DNA of 7,245 nucleotides, taken from the NCBI GenBank assembly GCA_030609865.1, contig JAUWSZ010000107.1:1-7245 (forward strand), read 5' to 3'. The translations under genes were made by a program, and so were the position numbers. The notes under the pieces were generated by a model, which did no database searches, had not been told where the DNA came from, and saw only the letters and a list, made by a program, of their open reading frames with translations. Position 1 is the first letter of the stretch. Each line of letters begins with the position of its first letter. This stretch comes from a bacterium (GTDB taxonomy: Bacteria > Desulfobacterota > DSWW01). Of this stretch, positions 1 through 5,422 are shown piece after piece.

Positions 1-1
1 C

Positions 2-88
2 AAAGTCGCTGTAGTGGCCGGAATTCCCCTGATGATCGGTGGGATCGCCAACCTGCTGAAGCTGCACACGATCGGCGAACAAGGCTGA
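2..88 (+). CDS. C-terminal fragment of a membrane-associated protein (5' end outside window)
   Basis: An open frame enters from the left edge and ends at TGA 86-88, leaving 28 residues. It contains a hydrophobic stretch (VAVVAGIPLMIGGIANLL) followed by a short polar tail (KLHTIGEQG), as expected for the last transmembrane helix and cytoplasmic end of an integral membrane protein. The family cannot be named from so little. Another transporter or permease subunit is possible because an MFS carrier follows only 43 bp downstream on the same strand with no terminator between, so the two are probably co-transcribed. The frame is short and could be fortuitous, but the hydrophobic composition and the close spacing favour a real gene end. 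Confidence 0.5.
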   Translation, partial: KVAVVAGIPLMIGGIANLLKLHTIGEQG

Positions 89-131
89 AGAAAACCGGAG
101 CACGGCCCTGCTTCACACAGAGACACTCGAT

Positions 132-1415
132 ATGAATCCGGAAACGAATACCCGCCCGTTCTACGGCTGGTGGCTGCTCTTCTTTCTGTGGGTGATTTAC
201 ACCCTGCCGAGCGGCTTCGCCGTTTACAGCCCGGTCGTTCTCGCACCCTTCATGATCCAGGACCTGGGTTGGTCACGAGGGGAGATCATGCTGGGCGTCA
301 CGGCCATCATGCTGTTCTTCGGGATCACCTCCCCACTGACCGCCTGGATGATCACACGCATCGGGGCACGGAAGACCATCGTCATCGGGGGGTGCATCGC
401 CGCCGCAGCCGCCTTCCTGATGAGTCGACTAGGTCATGTCTACCCCCTGTTCGTCACCCTCAGCGTCTTCCTGGGATTGGGGGTCTCCATGTCGGCCATG
501 ATCCCGGTCCAGACCGTGGCGATTGCCTGGTTTCACGCCCGCCGGGCCCTGGCCCTGGGGCTCGTGCTGGGGGGTGGCGCTGTGGGAGGCTTCCTGGCGC
601 CCCAGCTCATCAACTGGGTCGTGCTGCGGGCCGGAGGAAACTGGCGGATCGGCTTCCTCCTAATCGCAATCGCATCCCTGGCGGGCGCAGTCGTGGCCTT
701 GCTGGCCGTGCGCAACCGGCCCGGTGATGTCGGTCAGCATCCGGACGATGTGGCGCCTGAGGCGCGTGCCGAATCTTCCGCCGGACGGAAACGAACCGCA
801 CGCACCTACCGCACGAACGATGTGTGGACCTTTCGTGAGGCCCTGAAAACGCGAGCCCTGTGGCTTCTCATCCTGGCGGTCACGGGCACGTTCTACATGT
901 GGCAGATCATCGTGACCCAGGGACCCCTGCACTTACAGGACCGGGGCTTCGACCCCGCCATGAGCGCATTCCTGTACAGCCTTGCCATCGGCTTGAGTAT
1001 CGTCGGCCGCTTCACGATCGCCGGCCTGGGAGATAGAATCGAGCCCAGATATCTGTTCGCCTTCGGCTCTCTCTGCACGCTGATCGGCGGGATCCTATTC
1101 TGGTTCGTCTCGCCGGACAAGATGTGGATCGCTTACCTCTATCCCCTGCTGGCCGGCTTCGGGTTCGGCGCGGCCTATGTGTGCATCCCCACGATCACGG
1201 GCAACTACTGGGGACTGGAGGCCTTCCCCGGGATCACCGGGATCGTCTCTCCCCTCGCCATGCTGATCCAGGGATCGGCAGCCCCCCTTGCGGGCCTTCT
1301 CTACGACCACCAGGGCACATATCTTACGATCATGATCGTCTCCTGGCTGGCCGTTTCGGTCGGCTTTGCCGCAATGCTCTTCTGCCTCCCCCCCGAGCGC
1401 GCGAAGGCCCTCTAA
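132..1415 (+). CDS. MFS transporter, monocarboxylate/oxalate-formate (MCT/OFA-like) type
   Basis: A 427-residue integral inner-membrane carrier, the usual MFS length, with about twelve hydrophobic helices in two bundles. The N-terminal motif FYGWWLLFF before helix 1 and DLGWSRGE after it (residues 44-51) are typical of the MCT/OFA branch, which moves small organic anions, often with protons. The MFS loop 2-3 motif is seen as TRIGARK (75-81). WFHARRALALG (133-143) is another family block. The central cytoplasmic loop starts with NRPGDVGQHPDD (195-206), a block common in this branch, and is rich in charge to about residue 241. The ATG at 132 has only a weak purine-rich SD (AGAG), so translation may be coupled to the gene ending at 88. 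The stop TAA 1413-1415 is also the left target-site copy of the downstream element. The substrate cannot be read from the sequence. Confidence 0.9.
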   Translation: MNPETNTRPFYGWWLLFFLWVIYTLPSGFAVYSPVVLAPFMIQDLGWSRGEIMLGVTAIMLFFGITSPLTAWMITRIGARKTIVIGGCIAAAAAFLMSRLGHVYPLFVTLSVFLGLGVSMSAMIPVQTVAIAWFHARRALALGLVLGGGAVGGFLAPQLINWVVLRAGGNWRIGFLLIAIASLAGAVVALLAVRNRPGDVGQHPDDVAPEARAESSAGRKRTARTYRTNDVWTFREALKTRALWLLILAVTGTFYMWQIIVTQGPLHLQDRGFDPAMSAFLYSLAIGLSIVGRFTIAGLGDRIEPRYLFAFGSLCTLIGGILFWFVSPDKMWIAYLYPLLAGFGFGAAYVCIPTITGNYWGLEAFPGITGIVSPLAMLIQGSAAPLAGLLYDHQGTYLTIMIVSWLAVSVGFAAMLFCLPPERAKAL

Positions 1416-1439
1416 GGGCTCGCGAAAGAATAACTTCAC
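1416..1439 (+). repeat. Left terminal inverted repeat of the MITE-like element
   Basis: Twenty-four bases starting immediately after the MFS stop codon. They are the reverse complement of 1625-1648 apart from one base (G at 1428). Confidence 0.85.
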
Positions 1440-1591
1440 AGGAAAATGGCCAATGGTCTCATTTTGGAGTTGGGTTTTCGCGCCCAGATTTGGGTCAGAT
1501 TCGGCCGCGACGATCGAGCAAGACCGCAGGCATAGCAAAGCTATGTCGAGGATCTTGCGACTGAGGAGGGGGTGAAGATGGCCGAAGCCTG

Positions 1592-1609
1592 TCCCCGCGA
1601 AAGCGGGGA
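1592..1609. other. GAAA-tetraloop hairpin inside the MITE
   Basis: Seven perfect base pairs (1592-1598 with 1603-1609, sequence TCCCCGC/GCGGGGA) close a GAAA tetraloop, a very stable RNA fold (GNRA type). It lacks a following T-run on the plus strand. It may help stop transcription or protect RNA 3' ends, but could simply be part of the element's transposition structure. Confidence 0.6.
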
Positions 1610-1624
1610 ATGGGATGCGAAAAC

Positions 1625-1648
1625 GTGAAGTTATTTTTTCGCGAGCCC
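1625..1648 (-). repeat. Right terminal inverted repeat of the MITE-like element
   Basis: Reverse complement of 1416-1439 with one mismatch. Its terminal base C1648 supplies the G of the TAG stop codon of the minus-strand gene that ends here. Confidence 0.85.
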
Positions 1649-2040
1649 TAAATAAAGCGCAGAATCATCAACAGGCTAACGATGATCAACACAACGATCA
1701 GGCCCAGGTTCTCGGCGCCCCCCTTGTCCTTGGCAAACATGCCGTTCTGGATGAAATAGGCGGTATCGATCACGACGAGAAAAAGCATCATGCCGCCGCA
1801 TACAAGTGTCAACCGCTCACCCAGTGCATTCCCAAGAATCAGCAAGACCGCCGAAACAACCATGAGAACGGCCAGCACCGAATCGGGGTATACGAAGCAT
1901 CTTTCATGCTCCACATAACCCGTCGGCAACCAGGGTTCGTTGTGTTCGGTTCTCAACCATGTCATCCAGAACCCGGCGATCCCCAGGGCCGCCAGAATTT
2001 GTACTGCCGCAATGATCTTCGGGTTGACAAAATCCAACAT
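1648..2040 (-). CDS. Small four-helix integral membrane protein of unknown function
   Basis: A 130-residue protein (MLDFVNPKII...) with four strongly hydrophobic stretches at roughly residues 8-29, 55-75, 77-101 and 111-130. A polar loop between helices 1 and 2 contains EPWLPTGYVEHERC, and a short charged loop before helix 4 contains KDKGG. I do not recognise the family. The start is chosen at 2040 rather than the ATG six bases upstream (2046), because a perfect AGGAGG (2047-2052) is six bases from the former and directly abuts the latter. The SD lies inside the remnant of hepT, so this gene must be read on the mntA-hepT transcript unless a promoter hides in the remnant. Its stop TAG spans the junction with the MITE (one base from the element, two from the TAA target copy). 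It is convergent with the MFS gene. Confidence 0.8.
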   Translation of the reverse strand: MLDFVNPKIIAAVQILAALGIAGFWMTWLRTEHNEPWLPTGYVEHERCFVYPDSVLAVLMVVSAVLLILGNALGERLTLVCGGMMLFLVVIDTAYFIQNGMFAKDKGGAENLGLIVVLIIVSLLMILRFI

Positions 2041-2263
2041 TTGCATCCTCCTGTTCTTGTTTCAGCACGCCGGGTGCTTTCGCGCGAAGGTTCTCGGGGA
2101 TGTGCTTAGCGGCCTCGCCGATCACTTCCAGACTTCGAATGACGGCGTTGACCGTCTTGCGGTCTTTCGTGAATGCCTCGAAGGACATGCCTTCGGTGAA
2201 TTCCCTCGTTTCGTCGAGGGACCCAAGGATGTCTTCGAGATGGTCGCGGTAGTCGCGGATCAT
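1904..2263 (-). pseudogene. hepT: hepT toxin gene (HEPN, DUF86), truncated; only the N-terminal half is recognisable
   Basis: HepT is the HEPN-domain RNase toxin of the HepT/MntA system and is normally silenced by AMPylation by MntA. Residues 1-66 (2066-2263) are clearly HepT: MIRDYRDHLEDILGS, then EFTEGMSFEAFTKDRKT, AVIRSLEVIGEAAKHIP and RAKAP. Family members then continue with a P-x-I-P-W segment and the catalytic R-x4-6-H-x-Y motif, which also holds the modified tyrosine. Here the match stops at about residue 66. The frame continues as unrelated sequence to a stop at 1904, overlapping the next gene by 137 bases in another frame. The catalytic motif is absent, so the product should not be an active RNase. 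The start ATG overlaps the mntA stop by four bases (ATGA), the normal translational coupling. An unusual full-length variant is unlikely. Confidence 0.8.
2047..2052 (-). promoter_or_regulatory. Shine-Dalgarno AGGAGG deciding the start of the four-helix protein
   Basis: A perfect AGGAGG on the minus strand, six bases upstream of the ATG at 2038-2040. It rules out the ATG at 2044-2046, which has no spacing. It lies in the reading frame of the broken hepT. Confidence 0.85.
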
Positions 2264-2559
2264 AGCATCGCCGCCTCGCTCAGGATGCGGCGTCCGATCC
2301 GCGGCTTGAGGGCGGCCTTGGTCACCAGGTCCACTCTCGCGCCGAGCCATTCGCTCAGGCGCTCTTCCATTTCCAGAAACTTGAAGAACCCTACCGGCCG
2401 GTTGAATTCGACCAGGATGTCGATATCGCTGCCCTCGTCCGCCTCACCCCGGACGCAGGAGCCGAAGAGGCCGATTTCCGCAACGCCGTAGTCTCGTACC
2501 AGCTCCTCGCGCCGTTCCCGTATGATTGTCTCAATTTTTTCTAGGCTGGGTGGCTTCAT
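2260..2559 (-). CDS. mntA: MntA-type minimal nucleotidyltransferase antitoxin
   Basis: A 99-residue protein of the MNT/pol-beta nucleotidyltransferase superfamily. In HepT/MntA pairs, MntA transfers AMP from ATP to a tyrosine of the HepT toxin and so blocks it. The active-site block is complete: GS at 33-34, G38, and SDID at 44-47 with the two metal-binding aspartates D45 and D47. The third carboxylate is probably D77 in RVDLV. LKP and ILSEA near the C-terminus are also family features, and the length is normal. The start ATG has a GGGGAG SD about 12 bases upstream, somewhat far. It is first in an operon with hepT and the four-helix protein, probably driven by a promoter at 2630-2658. Because its partner is truncated, it is probably an orphan antitoxin, perhaps kept for another target or not yet decayed. 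Confidence 0.9.
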   Translation of the reverse strand: MKPPSLEKIETIIRERREELVRDYGVAEIGLFGSCVRGEADEGSDIDILVEFNRPVGFFKFLEMEERLSEWLGARVDLVTKAALKPRIGRRILSEAAML

Positions 2560-2629
2560 TTGTTTGGGTGGCTCCCCTTTTCAACGCGGCTTTGCTCGAT
2601 CCCGGCCCTGAGTCGACTTCCCAGGATGA

Positions 2630-2658
2630 ATCATAAGGAAAAAACTCATGGGAATCAA
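2630..2658 (-). promoter_or_regulatory. Sigma70-type promoter candidate for the mntA operon
   Basis: On the minus strand, -35 TTGATT (2653-2658) and -10 TATGAT (2630-2635) are separated by exactly 17 bp, matching 4/6 and 5/6 of the consensus. The start point would fall near 2623, giving a leader of about 64 nt before mntA. Confidence 0.5.
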
Positions 2659-2850
2659 ACCCAAACGTACTGCCGGCGACGGATCGAACATTTCGTTCGA
2701 GTAAGATCTGAGGGGAGATAGGCTGCCTGCAGGGCGGGCTATCCTCGGGGCGGGCCTCTCGCTCGTGGCAGAGCCCAAATACCTCGAAGACGCTGCAGCC
2801 AACCTCCTGAGCCCTCGAACGCCCATCATCCTGTCGCGATCCGCTGCCCC

Positions 2851-2879
2851 TTGAATCCCTGCGGTCTTCCGAGGAGAAT
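2851..2879 (+). promoter_or_regulatory. Weak sigma70-type promoter candidate for the amidohydrolase gene
   Basis: -35 TTGAAT (2851-2856), a 17-bp spacer and -10 GAGAAT (2874-2879), each 4/6 to consensus. The start near 2886 would leave a leader of about 46 nt. Confidence 0.3.
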
Positions 2880-2931
2880 GGAGGCTCCAACGACCTCTTG
2901 CCGTACGCAATCTCAGAAAGGGGGATCCCTC

Positions 2932-3819
2932 ATGGCGAATATCCGCGTCTCGGCTGTCCCGTTCAAGGCCGGCCCTGTAAGCTCCTTTGACGACTTCGCC
3001 GACCACGTCACTCGACTGGTGGAACAGGCCGCGGTCGAGGAGCCCGACTTTCTCGTGTTCCCCGAGCTTTTCACGGCCGAACTCCTGAACTTCTTCGAGG
3101 AAACAGACATCGTCGAGAAATTTGCGCGGCTCACGAGATACACCGAGGACTATCTCAGCCTATTTCGCGGCCTGGCCAGGGACAAGGCCTTCTACATCGT
3201 GGCCGGCTCGCACCTCAAGGAAACGGAAGGCAAGTTCTTCAACACCGCCCACCTCTTCACCCCGGAAGGGAAGGTCTGGGAACAGCAGAAGTGCCACCTC
3301 GTTCCCCTCGAGACGGCCTGGACCACCCCTGGAGACGAACTGAAAATATTTGAAACCGAGAAGGTCAAGTTCAGCATCCTGACCTGCTACGACCTCGAGT
3401 TCCCGGAAACATCCCGTCTCATGACCCTGCGGGGCGCCGACCTGCTGATTTCCCCGTCCGCTACCCTGGATGAGCAGGGCTACTGGCGGGTGCGGCACTG
3501 CGGCCACGCACGCTGCATCGAAGACCAGGTGTACGTGGTTCACTGCAGCCTCCTGGGCAACGTGGCGGACCTGCCCTTCTGGGGGATGGCCTCGGTCCTG
3601 ACCCCCTGCGACACCGGGTTTCCGCTGAAGGGGATTGCCGCCGAATCCCCATTGAACGAGGAAGTTGTCATTACTACCGACTTGGACACCGAAATGCTCT
3701 ACGAGAACAGAAGAAAGGGCACCGTGACAACCCTGAAGGACCGAAGGTGGGACGTGCTCGACGCCCTGCACGCCTTTGAAAGCCGGGAGCCGACAGGATC
3801 GAAGAGCAATATCGATTAA
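2932..3819 (+). CDS. Nitrilase-superfamily carbon-nitrogen hydrolase (Rim1/YhcX-like)
   Basis: A 295-residue cytoplasmic amidohydrolase that would cleave a non-peptide C-N bond of a small amide. The catalytic set is complete: E45 in FPELF, K120 in QQKCHLVP, the structural second glutamate E127 in PLETAW, and the nucleophile C152 in LTCYDLEFPE. Later blocks ISPSAT (173-178), WRVRHCGHARCIEDQVYVV, GMASVLTP and the C-terminal DRRWD resemble the Rim1-like branch (B. subtilis YhcX C-terminal domain). That family often carries an N-terminal acetyltransferase domain, which is absent here. The start at 2932 is preceded by AAAGGGGGA with a good six-base gap and gives the normal N-terminus MANIRVSAVPF. 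The in-frame ATGs at 2851 and 2878 would add a non-conserved extension. It stands alone, with no same-strand neighbour close by. The substrate is unknown. Confidence 0.88.
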   Translation: MANIRVSAVPFKAGPVSSFDDFADHVTRLVEQAAVEEPDFLVFPELFTAELLNFFEETDIVEKFARLTRYTEDYLSLFRGLARDKAFYIVAGSHLKETEGKFFNTAHLFTPEGKVWEQQKCHLVPLETAWTTPGDELKIFETEKVKFSILTCYDLEFPETSRLMTLRGADLLISPSATLDEQGYWRVRHCGHARCIEDQVYVVHCSLLGNVADLPFWGMASVLTPCDTGFPLKGIAAESPLNEEVVITTDLDTEMLYENRRKGTVTTLKDRRWDVLDALHAFESREPTGSKSNID

Positions 3820-3856
3820 GAGGCTTTTGACCTGCAACCAGGCCCGCCCTGCTGTA

Positions 3857-3872
3857 TGTGACAAGAGTCACG
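3857..3872. promoter_or_regulatory. CRP/FNR-family-like operator palindrome
   Basis: TGTGA-CAAGAG-TCACG matches the CRP half-site pattern TGTGA-N6-TCACA at nine of ten positions. As RNA it also forms a five-pair hairpin (GTGAC/GTCAC). It lies 38 bp after the amidohydrolase and about 290 bp before the downstream gene. A regulator has not been identified, and a chance dyad is possible. Confidence 0.35.
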
Positions 3873-4008
3873 CACGCGCCTGCCCCCCCCCAGGAAGTCC
3901 AGAAAAGAAAATTGGCCCCGTTTTCCCCTGTTCGCCGAGACGCCTTTCCCGCTCAATAGGGATGAATTCATAAGAATAACAACCCGTTACGCCTTATCCG
4001 AGAAACCC

Positions 4009-4052
4009 GCGGAGCAACCGCCCGTCGCCGGTCTCATGACGGATGGCTCCGC
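4009..4052 (+). ncRNA. Putative structured 5' leader element (two-stem hairpin)
   Basis: GCGGAGC (4009-4015) pairs perfectly with GCTCCGC (4046-4052), enclosing a second perfect stem CCGTC/GACGG (4022-4026 with 4038-4042) capped by an 11-nt loop. About 33 nt further on is the block CTCTCAGGT (4085-4093). GGAGCAA and CTCTCAGGT are both signature strings of glycine riboswitches. However, the GGAGCAA here is tied into the stem, the AAAGGAC box is missing, and the downstream gene has no glycine role. I treat it as an unidentified structured leader. Confidence 0.3.
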
Positions 4053-4146
4053 CCGGAACGAACCCCCCTTGCGCAGCCAAACATCTCTCAGGTGAACGCT
4101 TCTGTAACCAAAACCTGGCAACGTTCGGAGACAATAAAAGGGGATG

Positions 4147-4153
4147 AAAGGAG
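4147..4153 (+). promoter_or_regulatory. Strong Shine-Dalgarno of the GSDH-family gene
   Basis: AAAGGAG lies six bases before the ATG at 4160. This fixes the start and places the basic signal-peptide N-region MVIKMRLRG at the N-terminus. Confidence 0.8.
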
Positions 4154-4159
4154 TCCGTC

Positions 4160-5422
4160 ATGGTGATCAAGATGAGATTGCGAGGGTCGTTGCTGATGTC
4201 TGCCATGTTGCTTATCTCGAGTGCGTTTCTGGGGTGCGGGTCCGAGGATCCCCTGGCCCCTTCAGACGGTCCGGGTGAAATCACGGAGAGCCCCGGCAAC
4301 CCGAATCCAGGCCCCCCCCGTGGCGGGACTTCGCGCGATCCCGGGGGCTGCCCCGAGTGGCCCCAAATCACGCTGGGACAGAGGCTCGTCTCGGCAAACA
4401 GGCCCGTTCACATCACGCACGCCGGGGACCGCAGCGGCAGGCTTTTTGTGGTGGAGCAACCCGGCAGGATACGCGTAATCAGGGATGATGCGCTGCTGGC
4501 AACGCCCTTCCTGGACATCTCGTCCCGTGTCTCGGGCGGAGGCGAACAGGGGCTCCTGTCCATCGCCTTTCCCCCCGGGTATGCTCGGAAAGGCCACTTC
4601 TACGTGAGCTACACGCGCGCAGCGGATGGCGCCAGTGTAATCGCGCGGTATTTCCGGTCTCCGGGCAATCCGAATGTGGCAGACGCGAACAGCGAGGAGG
4701 TCATCCTGACGGTTGAACAGCCCTTCGCGATCCACAACGGAGGGCTTATCGCGTTCGGTCCGGACGGCTATCTGTATGTGAGCCTCGGAGACGGCGGCGC
4801 CGCCGAGGATTTCCTGAACAACGCCCAGAACACCGATTCCCTGCTCGGCAAAATGTTGCGGATCGATGTAGAGTCGGGTGCTTTCCCCTATGCAGTCCCA
4901 TCCGACAATCCCTTCGTGGGCCTGGACGGACACAGGGGGGAGATTTGGGCCCTGGGGTTAAGGAACCCCTGGCGGTTTTCCTTCGATCGAGCAAGCGGTG
5001 ATCTCTACATTGCCGATGTCGGCCATAACAGATGGGAAGAGGTAAATGTCCAGCCCGCCTCGAGCAGAGGGGGTGAGAACTACGGGTGGAACGTCATGGA
5101 GGGGCCCCAGTGTTTCACAACTTTCTTCTGCGATCGGACGGGTCTTACGCTCCCGGCCTACGAGTACACCCACCTCACCGGATGTTCGGTCATCGGCGGA
5201 TTCGTATATCGCGGCAGCGACTATCCCTGCCTGCAGGGGATGTATCTGTACAGCGACTTCTGTACCGGAGGTGTGTGGGGCCTGAAGCAGGTGGACGGCG
5301 TGTGGGAGAGCAGGCTGCTCACCAATACATCCCTCCAGATCGTCAGCTTTGGCGAGGATGAGGACGGGGAGCTTTACGCCCTGGACCTCAACGGAGGGGT
5401 CTTCGCGATTTCCCTTCAGTAG
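4160..5422 (+). CDS. Lipoprotein of the glucose/sorbosone dehydrogenase (PQQ-type beta-propeller) family
   Basis: A 420-residue predicted periplasm-facing lipoprotein. The signal peptide has a basic start, a hydrophobic core at 10-24 and a lipobox FLGC ending at C26. G27-S28 after the cysteine fit outer-membrane sorting. A Pro/Gly-rich linker (about 31-63) leads to a GSDH-family propeller (about 70-420). Family blocks are GRLFVVEQPGRIRV (93-106), HNGGLIAFGPDGYLYVSLGDGG (192-213) with H192 at the position of the catalytic base, EIWALGLRNPWRFSFD (261-276), and GGFVYRG near the end. Six cysteines outside the lipobox suggest disulfides. Related enzymes oxidise aldoses to lactones with PQQ, but many members are uncharacterised and no pqq genes are visible. 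Its 3' end overlaps the convergent PON-like gene by 7 bp. A run of eight C at 4312-4319 sits in the linker codons. Confidence 0.85.
   Translation: MVIKMRLRGSLLMSAMLLISSAFLGCGSEDPLAPSDGPGEITESPGNPNPGPPRGGTSRDPGGCPEWPQITLGQRLVSANRPVHITHAGDRSGRLFVVEQPGRIRVIRDDALLATPFLDISSRVSGGGEQGLLSIAFPPGYARKGHFYVSYTRAADGASVIARYFRSPGNPNVADANSEEVILTVEQPFAIHNGGLIAFGPDGYLYVSLGDGGAAEDFLNNAQNTDSLLGKMLRIDVESGAFPYAVPSDNPFVGLDGHRGEIWALGLRNPWRFSFDRASGDLYIADVGHNRWEEVNVQPASSRGGENYGWNVMEGPQCFTTFFCDRTGLTLPAYEYTHLTGCSVIGGFVYRGSDYPCLQGMYLYSDFCTGGVWGLKQVDGVWESRLLTNTSLQIVSFGEDEDGELYALDLNGGVFAISLQ

Larger units (their letters stand above)
1416..1648. mobile_element. MITE-like non-autonomous element, 233 bp, flanked by TAA target duplications
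   Basis: The element has 24-bp terminal inverted repeats at 1416-1439 and 1625-1648, beginning GGGCTCGCGAAA, that match at 23 of 24 positions (one G/A difference at position 13). It is bordered by the direct repeat TAA at 1413-1415 and 1649-1651, consistent with a 3-bp target-site duplication. The interior has no plausible gene. It carries a subterminal inverted repeat (GTTTTCGC 1474-1481 with GCGAAAAC 1617-1624), a central imperfect stem (1518-1536 with 1540-1558) and a GAAA-capped hairpin near the right end. The whole unit can therefore fold as one long hairpin, as MITEs do. The ends GG..CC and a 3-bp duplication recall the ISAzo13 family, but that is from memory and no transposase is present. 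It sits exactly between two convergent genes and may also serve as their terminator. Confidence 0.8.
2560..2931. other. Intergenic region between divergent mntA and the amidohydrolase gene
   Basis: A stretch of 372 bp without a convincing gene. It holds a good minus-strand promoter candidate for mntA (2630-2658) and a weaker plus-strand candidate for the amidohydrolase (2851-2879). It also has a small perfect hairpin TCGAAC-N5-GTTCGA at 2684-2700. An 18-codon ORF (2648-2704) with an AAGGA upstream overlaps the mntA promoter and is probably fortuitous. Longer frames here look like shadows. Confidence 0.6.
3820..4159. other. Long intergenic leader upstream of the sugar-dehydrogenase-like gene
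   Basis: These 340 bp contain no gene I can support. No T-run terminator follows the amidohydrolase. The region carries a TGTGA-N6-TCACG palindrome (3857-3872), a run of nine C (3883-3891), a two-part stem (4009-4052) and a pair of overlapping dyads (4089-4126), then a strong SD. No sigma70 promoter with good boxes was found. Several short conserved-looking blocks suggest a structured 5' untranslated RNA for the gene at 4160. Confidence 0.55.

Noticed and set aside
1615..2109. 164-codon plus-strand frame (MRKREVIFSRALNKAQ...)
   Set aside because: It is antisense to the four-helix membrane gene, begins inside the MITE right end, is His/Gln-rich without domain logic, and ends in the hepT remnant. 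The minus-strand gene has the strong SD and hydrophobic pattern.
1940..2491. 183-codon plus-strand frame
   Set aside because: It runs antisense through the hepT remnant and mntA, whose motifs are clear on the minus strand.
2640..2700. tRNA T-arm-like strings on the minus strand (GGGTTTGATTCCC, GTTCGATCC)
   Set aside because: The T-loop C56 is absent in the first, the stem does not pair in the second, and no anticodon or D arm can be built around either.
2581..3006. 141-codon minus-strand frame across the mntA/amidohydrolase spacer
   Set aside because: Arg/Ser/Pro-rich composition typical of a non-coding frame, and it overlaps the amidohydrolase start and the mntA promoter.
3160..3864. 234-codon minus-strand frame
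   Set aside because: Shadow of the amidohydrolase, which shows the full catalytic set in the plus frame.
4000..4093. Glycine riboswitch
   Set aside because: Only the GGAGCAA and CTCTCAGGT strings match. There is no room for the P2 stem, the AAAGGAC box is missing, and the downstream gene is unrelated to glycine. Kept only as an unidentified structured leader.
4116..4130. Sigma54 -24/-12 promoter (CTGGCAACGTTCGG)
   Set aside because: TGGCA is present, but there is no GC at the required spacing.
4262..4933. 223-codon minus-strand frame
   Set aside because: Shadow of the GSDH-family gene in GC-rich DNA, with no motif of its own.
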